Positions 1 through 6,719 of a stretch of 9,335 nucleotides of DNA are shown here, one piece after another. The stretch lies in assembly GCA_900752475.1 (NCBI GenBank), contig CAADVJ010000069.1, positions 1-9,335 on the forward strand, read 5' to 3'. Each line of letters opens with the position of its first letter. Positions within the stretch are counted from its first letter, which is position 1. This stretch comes from an uncultured Collinsella sp. (GTDB lineage: Bacteria; Actinomycetota; Coriobacteriia; Coriobacteriales; Coriobacteriaceae). Both the position numbers and the translations under genes were made by a program. The notes beneath the pieces are model-generated. The model was given only the letters and a program-made list of their open reading frames with translations, was not told the DNA's origin and searched no databases.

Positions 1-28
1 ATAGCGAGCAGGCGAAGGCGCCGGCAGG

Positions 29-87
29 CGCCTGAAGCCGGTGCGGATTTGCGAAGCAAATACGCGGACGTCCCGTTGCCCGCTCCA
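29..87. repeat. 59-nt repeat, copy A, with GCGAAGC hairpin
   Basis: This copy matches 160-218 at 56 of 59 positions, with no gap (offset 131). The differences are at 42, 75 and 76. Its centre is a perfect inverted repeat ATTTGC-GAA-GCAAAT (47-61), extended by GCG/CGC after one mismatch. The loop and closing pairs are GCGAAGC (51-57), known from DNA biophysics as an unusually stable mini-hairpin. The right part contains the palindrome GGACGTCC. Confidence 0.85.
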
Positions 88-159
88 TCGAGTGCGGGAG
101 ACATGGGGACGGCCAATTCAACAAAGTCTTCCCCCGCGGCTTCGTGAGGCCGAGGGGCT

Positions 160-218
160 CGCCTGAAGCCGGCGCGGATTTGCGAAGCAAATACGCGGAC
201 GTCCCCATGCCCGCTCCA
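160..218. repeat. 59-nt repeat, copy B, with GCGAAGC hairpin
   Basis: This is the second copy, in direct orientation to 29-87, with the same GCGAAGC hairpin (GCGAAGC at 182-188, arms ATTTGC and GCAAAT). It ends about 50 nt before the purB -10 box. Two copies 72 nt apart point to a local duplication or two insertions of a dispersed element. The three differences all lie outside the hairpin. Confidence 0.85.
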
Positions 219-270
219 ATTCCAAAATGTTAGGTTAATGCCTGCTGCCCATACTTGCACCTGCGCACGG

Positions 271-276
271 TACAAT
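271..276 (+). promoter_or_regulatory. Putative purB -10 box (TACAAT)
   Basis: TACAAT lies 44 nt before the purB ATG, in the context GGTACAATG, which is identical to the -10 region of the tRNA-Lys promoter (8677-8685). No convincing -35 hexamer is visible 16-18 nt upstream. TTGCAC at 255-260 is too close, with a 10-nt spacer. Transcription would start near 283, which excludes any translation start before that point. Confidence 0.45.
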
Positions 277-320
277 GGTTGGGTTACGACCAACGTGCCA
301 ATAACCAAAAAGGAGCCGCT

Positions 321-1667
321 ATGATCGATCGCTATACCCGCCCGGAGATGGGACACATCTTCTCCCTCGAGAACAAGTACGCCATTTGGCAGGAAATCGA
401 GGTTCTGGCCTGCGAGGCCCAGGCGGAGCTCGGCAAGATCGGTATTTCCAAAGACGAGGCCCAGTGGATCCGCGACCATGCCAACTTTGAGAAGGCGAAG
501 GTCGATGAGATCGAGGAAGTCACGCGCCACGACGTCATTGCCTTCCTGACCAACATGAAGGAGTACATCGATGCCGATGTTCCCGAGGGCGACCCCAAGC
601 CCAGCCGCTGGGTTCACTATGGCATGACCAGCTCCGATCTGGGCGACACGGCCCTGTGCTACCAGCTCACCCAGGCCTGCGACCTGATCATCGAGGACGT
701 CAAAAAACTCGGCGAGATCTGCAAGCGTCGCGCCTTTGAGGAGCGCAACACGCTCTGCGCCGGCCGTACTCATGGCATCCATGCCGAGCCGATGACCTTT
801 GGCATGAAGTTTGGCTCTTGGGCCTGGGAGCTCAAGCGCGATCTGGATCGTCTTGAGGATGCCCGCAAGAACGTTGCCTTTGGTGCCATCTCGGGCGCCG
901 TCGGCACGTACAGCTCCATCGAGCCGTTTGTCGAGGAATATGTCTGCGAGCACCTGGGCCTGGTTCACGACCCGCTGTCCACGCAGGTTATTAGCCGCGA
1001 TCATCACGCCTACCTCGCCGGCGTTCTTGCCACCACCGCGGCCACCTGTGAGCGCATCGCTACCGAGGTTCGCAATCTGCAGAAGACCGATACACTCGAG
1101 GCCGAGGAACCGTTCCGTAAGGGTCAAAAGGGCAGCTCCGCCATGCCGCATAAGCGCAACCCCATCACCATGGAGAAGGTCTGCGGCCTGTCGCGCGTCG
1201 TGAAGGCCAACGCGCAGGTTGCCTTCGACAACGTCGCCCTGTGGCACGAGCGTGACATTTCGCACTCCTCTGCCGAGCGCGTCGCCCAGGCCGACAGCTT
1301 CATCGCCCTCGACCACATGTTCCAGTGCCTCATTCGCGTTATCGACGGCCTGCAGCTGTATCCCGCTCGCATGATGGCCAACCTCAACAAGACGCGCGGC
1401 CTCATCTTCTCCTCCAAGGTGCTGCTCGCCCTCGTCGATACGGGCATCACCCGCGAGGACGCGTACGCCATTGTGCAGGAGAACGCCATGGCAACCTGGC
1501 ACGAGGTACAGGATTGTGTCTCCGGCCCTACCTTTAAGGAGCGTCTCGAGGCCGACCCGCGCTGCACCGTCAGCCAGGAGAAGCTCGACGAGATCTTTGA
1601 TCCATGGGACTTCCTCACCCGTATCGACACGGTCTTTGATCGTCTGGAGCAGCTGAGCTTCGAGTAG
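321..1667 (+). CDS. purB: Adenylosuccinate lyase
   Basis: A cytoplasmic homotetrameric lyase of the fumarase/aspartase superfamily. It removes fumarate from SAICAR to give AICAR, and from adenylosuccinate to give AMP. The frame gives 448 residues, normal for bacterial PurB. The superfamily signature GSSAMPHKRNP is at residues 271-281; its serine (272 or 273) lies in the mobile catalytic loop. Other family motifs are TSSD (103-106) and RTHGIHAEP with His151 and His154. The ATG at 321 is chosen because AGGAG at 311-315 sits 5 nt before it. An in-frame TTG at 255 would lie upstream of the likely transcription start. The gene appears to be transcribed alone, with its own -10 box before it and a hairpin after it. 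Its substrate SAICAR is made by PurC, encoded downstream at 5832. No defect is visible. Confidence 0.97.
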   Translation: MIDRYTRPEMGHIFSLENKYAIWQEIEVLACEAQAELGKIGISKDEAQWIRDHANFEKAKVDEIEEVTRHDVIAFLTNMKEYIDADVPEGDPKPSRWVHYGMTSSDLGDTALCYQLTQACDLIIEDVKKLGEICKRRAFEERNTLCAGRTHGIHAEPMTFGMKFGSWAWELKRDLDRLEDARKNVAFGAISGAVGTYSSIEPFVEEYVCEHLGLVHDPLSTQVISRDHHAYLAGVLATTAATCERIATEVRNLQKTDTLEAEEPFRKGQKGSSAMPHKRNPITMEKVCGLSRVVKANAQVAFDNVALWHERDISHSSAERVAQADSFIALDHMFQCLIRVIDGLQLYPARMMANLNKTRGLIFSSKVLLALVDTGITREDAYAIVQENAMATWHEVQDCVSGPTFKERLEADPRCTVSQEKLDEIFDPWDFLTRIDTVFDRLEQLSFE

Positions 1668-1692
1668 GTTCGGCATAACGTTAGCTTTTTGG

Positions 1693-1730
1693 GGCGCTTT
1701 GCTGGTAATGTGTGTTGCCGGCAAAGCGCC
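1693..1730 (+). terminator. Long hairpin after purB, possible terminator
   Basis: GGCGCTTTGC (1693-1702) and GCAAAGCGCC (1721-1730) pair perfectly. The inner bases TGGTAA/TTGCCG extend the stem to 16 pairs, including two G-U pairs, around a TGTGTG loop. The sequence after it (TCGTTGCATTTA) has only a weak T tract, so termination could be incomplete. The position 25 nt after the purB stop fits a transcript end. Confidence 0.55.
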
Positions 1731-1733
1731 TCG

Positions 1734-1760
1734 TTGCATTTAGGGAAAGACGGGGATAAT
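1734..1760 (+). promoter_or_regulatory. Possible promoter for the TSCPD protein and lipoprotein genes
   Basis: TTGCAT (1734-1739) and GATAAT (1755-1760) are separated by 15 nt, slightly shorter than ideal. They lie directly after the purB hairpin and 35 nt before the ATG at 1795. This suits a new transcription unit, but the spacing weakens the call. Confidence 0.35.
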
Positions 1761-1794
1761 AGTCGTCTCGAATAACATTCTGAGAGGGGATCGC

Positions 1795-2058
1795 ATGATT
1801 TCGTTTGATTACAAGCCTCAGGGCGTGTGTGCTCGCAATATTCACCTTGACCTTTCCGATGACGGCAACAAGGTGATAGGCGTTGAGTTTACCGGTGGCT
1901 GCGACGGCAATCTCAAGGCAATCTCCAAGCTGGTCGAGGGCGCTCCTGCCGATCGCGTAATCGAGGTTCTCGCCGGTAATACCTGCGGTATGAAAAAGAC
2001 CTCCTGCGCCGACCAGCTTACGCGCGCCATCGAGGCCGCTCGCGCCGAGATCGCCTAA
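1795..2058 (+). CDS. Small TSCPD-domain protein (TIGR03905-like)
   Basis: An 87-residue protein that resembles the TIGR03905 group of stand-alone TSCPD-domain proteins. The TSCPD domain is also found at the C-terminus of some class II ribonucleotide reductases. The function of the small proteins is not established. Visible family features are GVCAR (10-14), a GGCDGNL turn (34-40) and GNTCGMKKTSCADQL (61-75). The usual TSCPD tetrad reads TSCAD here. Four cysteines (12, 36, 64 and 71) could bind a metal or form a redox site, which is inference. The start has a strong ribosome site, GAGAGGGGA (1782-1790). The stop codon overlaps the next ATG by one base (TAATG), so translation of the lipoprotein gene is probably coupled to this one. 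Confidence 0.88.
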   Translation: MISFDYKPQGVCARNIHLDLSDDGNKVIGVEFTGGCDGNLKAISKLVEGAPADRVIEVLAGNTCGMKKTSCADQLTRAIEAARAEIA

Positions 2059-3269
2059 TGGGTATCGCCGATCACATCAAGAACGGAATATCGCGTCGCG
2101 GCTTTGTACTCGGTGGGGCTGCCGCGGGCGCTGCCACGGTGCTTGCCGGATGCTCGAAAAAAACGGGTACCAGCGATGATGCCGCCGGCGAGCCGCAGGT
2201 TATCAAGGACGATTCCAAAATCATCTCGATTACGGATGAGTATGAGGCTGTCGACATCGATCTTGAGCCGGCGGCGTCGTGGACGCTGCCTCTGGGTACG
2301 CTGCTGTACTACTGCGACGGCGATTACGCCGCGGCGATGATGGCGCCCGCATCGGCATTGCACGCCAACACACTCGGTGTGCTCAACCTGGGCGATGGCT
2401 CGCTTACCACATTAATCGAGGATCCTATCGAGGGCACGGGATACGCATTCTACGATGTCCGTGCCGGCGACGGCGTATTCGCGTGGGTTGAGATGAACTT
2501 TGCCAATTCATCGTGGAAGCTCTACGCTCAAAATCTGTCGGGCGCTTCGCTCTCTGGCGACGTGGTTGAGCTCGATCGAGGTGGCAAGGACTATGATCCG
2601 CCGCTGTTTACGGCGTTCGGGTCATCAGTCATCTGGTATAAAATGCCCTCGGCAGGTGGCAATAAAACGAGTAGCGATTCGTTTTGCTATCGTCGCTCGC
2701 TTGATGAATCCAAGGCCGAGACAATTTGGAAATCGACGGGCCGCTTTGCATCGGCCCCGCGCGCGAGCGACGGCATTTTGACCATCTCGCCGCGTGTCCG
2801 CAACGACGAGGGCGTCTACTACGGCATAACGGCAATCGATCTGACCGACGGCAACAACACCAAGCGTGCCCAGTTGGTCCTTCCTTCGTCAGTTTCGCCT
2901 TTCGAGGCCGTATATATGGGCGATACCTTCGTGTTTTCTATCGAGGCGGCCTATAGTGGCGTGGGCAGCCTGGGCAATATGGGCACGTATATCGGTAATG
3001 AGGGAGGGCCGTACCTCTTCCTGTCACGCGAGCCGCTCGCATGTGCGGCTGGCAAGAAGAATAAATACCTTGTTAAGGTACAGGCGTCGCATTTCCTGAT
3101 CGACACCTCTGCCAAGACCTATGGCTCGCTGCTGTCGCCCGACCGCGCTTTGGAGTATGGCGATTATCCAGCTACGGCGGGAAAATCGGACTCATTCCTT
3201 ACGTACGCCACGGTGCGCAACAGCCAGGGTATACCAGAGACGGTCACTGCACGCCTATTCTCTCTTTAA
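2058..3269 (+). CDS. Tat-exported lipoprotein of unknown function
   Basis: A 403-residue protein with a twin-arginine signal, SRRGFVLGG (12-20), then an Ala/Gly-rich hydrophobic stretch and a lipobox LAGC (29-32). It should be exported folded through Tat and anchored by a lipid on Cys32. The mature protein opens with a Lys/Ser/Asp-rich linker. The rest is rich in short beta-type segments with recurring motifs such as GVLNLGDGSLTTL, KLYAQNLSG and GITAIDLTDG. That pattern suggests a beta-propeller-like fold, but I recognise no named domain or catalytic motif. It has no ribosome site of its own; its ATG overlaps the stop of the TSCPD gene, so coupled translation is likely. Export by Tat suggests that it folds or binds a cofactor in the cytoplasm before export. 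It ends 153 nt before the response regulator gene, a gap with its own hairpin and possible promoter. Confidence 0.8.
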   Translation: MGIADHIKNGISRRGFVLGGAAAGAATVLAGCSKKTGTSDDAAGEPQVIKDDSKIISITDEYEAVDIDLEPAASWTLPLGTLLYYCDGDYAAAMMAPASALHANTLGVLNLGDGSLTTLIEDPIEGTGYAFYDVRAGDGVFAWVEMNFANSSWKLYAQNLSGASLSGDVVELDRGGKDYDPPLFTAFGSSVIWYKMPSAGGNKTSSDSFCYRRSLDESKAETIWKSTGRFASAPRASDGILTISPRVRNDEGVYYGITAIDLTDGNNTKRAQLVLPSSVSPFEAVYMGDTFVFSIEAAYSGVGSLGNMGTYIGNEGGPYLFLSREPLACAAGKKNKYLVKVQASHFLIDTSAKTYGSLLSPDRALEYGDYPATAGKSDSFLTYATVRNSQGIPETVTARLFSL

Positions 3270-3328
3270 GCTTAGAGGGGTTAAAAAGGCGCCAACAGGG
3301 GAATAAACGCGTTGTAATTGTGAGTACC

Positions 3329-3367
3329 GCCCGCCGAGCTGCCGCGTCATAGCGGCATCTGGCGGGC
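3329..3367. other. Two-tier hairpin upstream of the response regulator
   Basis: GCCCGCC (3329-3335) pairs with GGCGGGC (3361-3367). Inside it TGCCGC (3340-3345) pairs with GCGGCA (3352-3357) around a GTCATA loop. No T tract follows. It may end transcription of the lipoprotein gene in a factor-dependent way or form a barrier between the two units. It lies just before the possible -10 box of the next gene. Confidence 0.5.
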
Positions 3368-3377
3368 TCAGGTGCGT

Positions 3378-3383
3378 TAAAAT
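3378..3383 (+). promoter_or_regulatory. Possible -10 box for the two-component operon
   Basis: TAAAAT lies 39 nt before the ATG at 3423. No good -35 hexamer is seen, since the 17-nt position falls in the hairpin. An activator-dependent promoter, for example one bound by the regulator itself, would fit, but no direct repeats typical of OmpR-type boxes are obvious. Confidence 0.3.
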
Positions 3384-3422
3384 GGGCTTGTTCTTAGCTA
3401 ATTGAGACAGGGGGGCCGTGTT

Positions 3423-4145
3423 ATGGCTTCAGATGCAAAAAAGATTCTGCTGGTCGAGGATGAGAAGGCAATCCGTGACGCCGTCGCTGCCTATCTCGAG
3501 CGCGAAGGCTACTGGGTTGTGGGCGTCGGCGACGGCCAGTCCGCGATCGAGGAGTTCGAGAAGCATCAGTTCGACCTGGTCGTGCTCGACCTTATGCTCC
3601 CCAAGATCCCCGGCGAGCGCGTTTGCCGCACCATTCGCGATACCTCGGATGTCCCCATCATCATGCTGACGGCTAAGGGCGAGATCGAGGACCGTATTAT
3701 CGGTCTTGAGCTCGGCGCCGACGACTATCTGATTAAGCCGTTCTCGCCGCGCGAGCTCGTCGCCCGCGTTCGCGCTCTGTTCCGCCGTGCCCATCAGGCC
3801 GACGAGCCCGCCGTCGAGGTACTCGACTTCGGCGATCTGGTCATCGATATCTCGGGCCACAAGATCTTGGTCGAGGGCAAGGAAGTCGATCTGACGGCTT
3901 CCGAGTTCAAGCTGCTCACCACGCTTGCCCGCCATCCCGGCCGTGTGTATAACCGCATGGAGCTGGTCGAGAAAGTGCTCGGGTATGACTTTGAGGGCTA
4001 TGAGCGCACCATCGATAGCCACGTGAAGAATCTTCGCGCCAAGCTGGGCGATGATCCCAAGAAGCCCAAGTGGCTCTACACCGTCCATGGTGTCGGCTAT
4101 CGCTTCGAGGCTCCGGCCAAGACCGATAAGTCGGACGAGAAATAG
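3423..4145 (+). CDS. OmpR/PhoB-family response regulator
   Basis: A 240-residue cytoplasmic DNA-binding regulator, phosphorylated by its partner kinase. The receiver domain (about 6-122) has the acidic pair Glu12-Asp13, phospho-acceptor Asp56 in VVLDLMLP, Thr83 in MLTAK and Lys105 in LIKPF, so it should be active. The C-terminal winged-helix domain (about 140-232) shows DLTASEFKLL, then RTIDSHVKNLRAKLG and VHGVGYRFE, typical of the Trans_reg_C fold. ATG 3423 is preceded by a G-rich ribosome site AGGGGGG (3408-3414). A TTG at 3402 in the same frame lies before this site and is rejected. The kinase gene begins 11 nt after the stop, so the two form an operon. The sequence is not distinctive enough to name the system. 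Confidence 0.95.
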   Translation: MASDAKKILLVEDEKAIRDAVAAYLEREGYWVVGVGDGQSAIEEFEKHQFDLVVLDLMLPKIPGERVCRTIRDTSDVPIIMLTAKGEIEDRIIGLELGADDYLIKPFSPRELVARVRALFRRAHQADEPAVEVLDFGDLVIDISGHKILVEGKEVDLTASEFKLLTTLARHPGRVYNRMELVEKVLGYDFEGYERTIDSHVKNLRAKLGDDPKKPKWLYTVHGVGYRFEAPAKTDKSDEK

Positions 4146-4156
4146 GGAAATCACAT

Positions 4157-5722
4157 ATGACACCTGCGCGCTTTGAAATCGGACAAAAGCACAAGCAGGA
4201 GAGCGAGGCGGGTTCCAAGGCTAGTTGGAACACGCCTCGTTCCGATTCACGGCCAACGATGAGCTATCCCTCGCGCATGGCACTTGCTTTTGCTCTGACA
4301 TCGCTCATGACGGTATTGGTGCTGGTGGGCGTTGTCTCTGTTGTGTGGGGCACGGTCTTTTCGGATTACACACGCTCCAATATCGTCGAAATCGCAAATT
4401 CCGCTGCCGAGAAGTTGGCAACCTCATATGAGGAAAACGGCTCTTGGACCGCGGGGGAACTGCGCACGGTCGCAACGTCGAGTTTGGTTTCCGACGATCT
4501 GGGCATGCAGGTCGTCAATAAAAAGGGCGTGATCGTTTATGACGATTCCTGGCCCTCGGCAAGCGCCACCGCCGATGTACGCGAAAACCAGGCTACGACC
4601 GACGACACGAGCGGCAAGAGGGCATCGCATAGCCCGGTCTCGTCTGCTCCAACCGACTCCGATAGCGTTGCTAACGTCGAGATTGTAACGTCTTCCGGCG
4701 AGCATGTCGGACAGGTAAAGCTGTGGGCCATCGGCTCCGACGCTCTGCTCACCAAGGCGGACTCTGCGTTTAGGGAGAAGACCTTTAACGCCATGGCCCT
4801 CGCCGCGGTTGTTGCAATCTGCATTTCGGTCGTTATCGGATCGCTCGTGTCGCGCATGCTCACCAAGCCGATTCATCGCATCACCAGTACCGCAAAGCAA
4901 ATCCGTGACGGCGACCTGTCGGCTCGCACGGGACTGCGCGGTGATGACGAGATCGATCAGCTGGGTGAGACCTTCGATGAGATGGCCACTTCGCTCGAGA
5001 AGGATATGAAACACGAGAAGCGCCTGACCTCAGACGTTGCACACGAGCTTCGCACGCCGCTTATGGCCATGCTCGCAACGGTCGAGGCCATGCAGGATGG
5101 CGTGTATCCCACCGACGATGAGCATTTGGAGACCGTTGCTTCCGAGACGCGTCGCCTGGCTCGTCTGGTGCAGCAGATGCTCGACCTGTCGCGCATGGAA
5201 AACAGCACGGCTCCGCTCAACCTTGAGCCGGTGGACATGGTTCCTTTTGTGCGTTCCATCGTCAATGCCCAGGAGCGCCTGTTTGTCGACCGCGATCTGC
5301 GCCTGCGTTTTGCGGACGAGACCCAGGGTCACGACGATGTCGTCGAGGCCGATCCCGACATGATCACGCAATGTGTTATCAACCTCATGAGCAACGCCAT
5401 GCGCTACACCCCCGAGGGCGGTTGGGTCGTGGTGTCGGTGCTCAGTGACCGCAAGCACGTCAGCATTGCCGTTTCTGATACCGGCATCGGTATTGCCAAG
5501 GACGATCTGTCGCGCATCTTCGGGCGGTTTTGGCGCGCCGATGCCAGCCGCGCCCGCGAAGCTGGCGGCCTGGGCGTTGGCCTCGCCGTGACCAAGCAGA
5601 TCGTCGAGCGTCACCATGGCTACATATCCGTGGAGTCGGAGCTTGGAAAGGGTACGACTTTTACAATTCATCTGCCCCGCGAGCACACGGCAGACGCGGC
5701 ATCTACTACAATGGAGCACTAG
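4157..5722 (+). CDS. HAMP-containing sensor histidine kinase
   Basis: A 521-residue membrane kinase, partner of the regulator just upstream. Order: a cytoplasmic N-tail (1-40), TM1 (about 41-68), an extracytoplasmic sensor (69-211), TM2 (about 212-235), HAMP (236-288), then the dimerisation domain with H-box VAHELRTPL and phosphorylated His296. The ATPase domain has N-box Asn413 in NLMSNAMRYTPEGG, G1 box DTGIGI (441-446), F-box FGRFWRAD and G2 box GGLGVGLAV (470-478). All catalytic boxes are intact. The sensor has a Ser/Thr/Asp-rich, probably disordered stretch (about 133-172) and no recognised ligand motif, so the stimulus is unknown. The 40-residue tail before TM1 is long. An internal ATG (Met35, at 4259) would shorten it but has no ribosome site, whereas ATG 4157 has AGGGAAA upstream. 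Confidence 0.95.
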   Translation: MTPARFEIGQKHKQESEAGSKASWNTPRSDSRPTMSYPSRMALAFALTSLMTVLVLVGVVSVVWGTVFSDYTRSNIVEIANSAAEKLATSYEENGSWTAGELRTVATSSLVSDDLGMQVVNKKGVIVYDDSWPSASATADVRENQATTDDTSGKRASHSPVSSAPTDSDSVANVEIVTSSGEHVGQVKLWAIGSDALLTKADSAFREKTFNAMALAAVVAICISVVIGSLVSRMLTKPIHRITSTAKQIRDGDLSARTGLRGDDEIDQLGETFDEMATSLEKDMKHEKRLTSDVAHELRTPLMAMLATVEAMQDGVYPTDDEHLETVASETRRLARLVQQMLDLSRMENSTAPLNLEPVDMVPFVRSIVNAQERLFVDRDLRLRFADETQGHDDVVEADPDMITQCVINLMSNAMRYTPEGGWVVVSVLSDRKHVSIAVSDTGIGIAKDDLSRIFGRFWRADASRAREAGGLGVGLAVTKQIVERHHGYISVESELGKGTTFTIHLPREHTADAASTTMEH

Positions 5723-5780
5723 CTTTTCGCTATTCGGTGAAGGAGGGGCTGCGTCCCTGCCGCTCCGAGTTTGCGAAAAC

Positions 5781-5800
5781 ATGCGGGAAAGAACCCGCAT
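5781..5800 (+). other. Hairpin in the gap before purC
   Basis: ATGCGGG (5781-5787) pairs perfectly with CCCGCAT (5794-5800) around AAAGAA, followed by TTCTG. It is a weak terminator for the kinase transcript or part of a purC leader. The 109-nt gap also holds AGGG/CCCT inverted bases near 5743-5756. A TACAAT at 5707-5712, inside the kinase end, could be a -10 box but lacks a -35. I see no known purine riboswitch core. Confidence 0.4.
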
Positions 5801-5817
5801 TTCTGTCGTATTTAGGT

Positions 5818-5823
5818 AAGGAG
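5818..5823 (+). promoter_or_regulatory. purC: purC ribosome binding site that decides the start
   Basis: AAGGAG ends 8 nt before the GTG at 5832. The alternative GTG at 5823 overlaps this site and the ATG at 5841 is too far from it, so GTG 5832 is the supported start. Confidence 0.75.
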
Positions 5824-5831
5824 TGACTCAC

Positions 5832-6719
5832 GTGACAACGATGGAGCGTCGTCCGGATTCCCGTGGCAAGGTTCGTGATATTTACGATGCCGGTGAAAAC
5901 CTGCTGATGGTCGCCACCGACCGCATTTCTGCGTTCGACTTCATTCTTCCCGACGAGATTCCGTTTAAGGGAGAGGTACTCAATCGCATCTCGGCATTCT
6001 GGTTCGATAAGTTTGCCGACATCGTCCCCAACCATCTCGTTTCCATCGACTCGGCGGATTTCCCCGAGGAGTTTGCTGAGTATCGTGACTACCTCGCTGG
6101 CCGCGCCATGCTGGTTAAGAAGGCCCAGACGATTCCTATCGAGTGTATCGTCCGCGGCTATCTGACCGGTTCGGGCAAGAAGACCTACGACGAGAGCGGC
6201 ACCGTCTGCGGCATCCAGCTGCCTGAGGGCCTGACCGAGGCTTCCAAGCTTCCTGAGCCGCTGTTCACGCCGTCCACGAAGGCCGAGATCGGTGACCACG
6301 ACGAGAACATCTCGTTCGAGCGTTGCTGCGAGATCGTGGGCGAGGACATCGCCACGCAGATTCGTGACCTTTCCCTCAAGATCTACAAGGCCGCTGCCGA
6401 GTACGCCGCGACCCGTGGCATCATCATTGCCGACACCAAGTTCGAGTTTGGTGTTATTGATGGCAAGGTCACGCTGATCGACGAGTGCCTCACGCCCGAC
6501 TCCAGCCGTTTCTGGCCTGCTGCCAGCTACGAGGAGGGCAAGATCCAGCCTAGCTACGACAAGCAATTCGTCCGCAATTGGCTCAAGGCCAACTGGGATA
6601 TGACGGGGGAGACCCCGCACCTGCCCGCCGAGGTCATCGATGGCACGTCCGAGCGCTATCGCGAGGCCTTCCAGATCATCACGGGCTCCCAGTTCACAAG
6701 CATGAAGGAGAACGCATAA
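5832..6719 (+). CDS. purC: SAICAR synthetase (phosphoribosylaminoimidazole-succinocarboxamide synthase)
   Basis: A cytoplasmic enzyme that joins aspartate to CAIR using ATP, giving SAICAR, the substrate of PurB. It has 295 residues, the long form seen in mycobacteria and yeast Ade1, compared with about 240 in Bacillus and E. coli. Family motifs in order are SRGKVRDIYD near the N-terminus, TDRISAFD (29-36), the substrate-binding IECIVRGYLTGSG (RGYLTGSG 108-115), ADTKFEFG (200-207) and IDECLTPDSSRFW (216-228). All expected positions look intact. Translation starts at GTG. The stop TAA is followed at once by the GTG of the next gene, whose ribosome site lies inside purC, so the two are cotranscribed and probably coupled. 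Confidence 0.97.
   Translation: MTTMERRPDSRGKVRDIYDAGENLLMVATDRISAFDFILPDEIPFKGEVLNRISAFWFDKFADIVPNHLVSIDSADFPEEFAEYRDYLAGRAMLVKKAQTIPIECIVRGYLTGSGKKTYDESGTVCGIQLPEGLTEASKLPEPLFTPSTKAEIGDHDENISFERCCEIVGEDIATQIRDLSLKIYKAAAEYAATRGIIIADTKFEFGVIDGKVTLIDECLTPDSSRFWPAASYEEGKIQPSYDKQFVRNWLKANWDMTGETPHLPAEVIDGTSERYREAFQIITGSQFTSMKENA

Larger units (their letters stand above)
1..254. other. Non-coding, hairpin-rich region upstream of purB
   Basis: I see no credible gene here. The stretch holds two copies of a 59-nt repeat (29-87 and 160-218) separated by 72 nt, and many inverted repeats. CGTCCC (69-74) can pair with GGGACG (106-111) around an inner CCCGC (79-83)/GCGGG (94-98) stem. CGGCTTC (137-143) can pair with GAAGCCG (165-171), enclosing AGGC (147-150)/GCCT (161-164). 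CATGGGGACG (102-111) is the reverse complement of 200-209. The strands could therefore fold into a large compound structure. It could be a terminator or repeat region of the gene left of the window, or a dispersed intergenic element. Confidence 0.6.

Noticed and set aside
29..218. CRISPR-like pair of direct repeats
   Set aside because: There are only two copies, the repeat is 59 nt and the gap 72 nt, both too long, and no cas genes are near.
255..320. Earlier TTG start for purB, adding 22 residues
   Set aside because: It lies upstream of the likely -10 box and transcription start. The extra residues do not look like PurB, and ATG 321 has a good ribosome site.
3429..4163. Long minus-strand frame (244 codons) opposite the response regulator
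   Set aside because: GC-rich codon bias keeps the antisense frame open. The plus strand carries all motifs of a known family.
5723..5831. Purine riboswitch before purC
   Set aside because: I could not find the conserved three-way junction or its loop bases. The space before purB is also too short for one.
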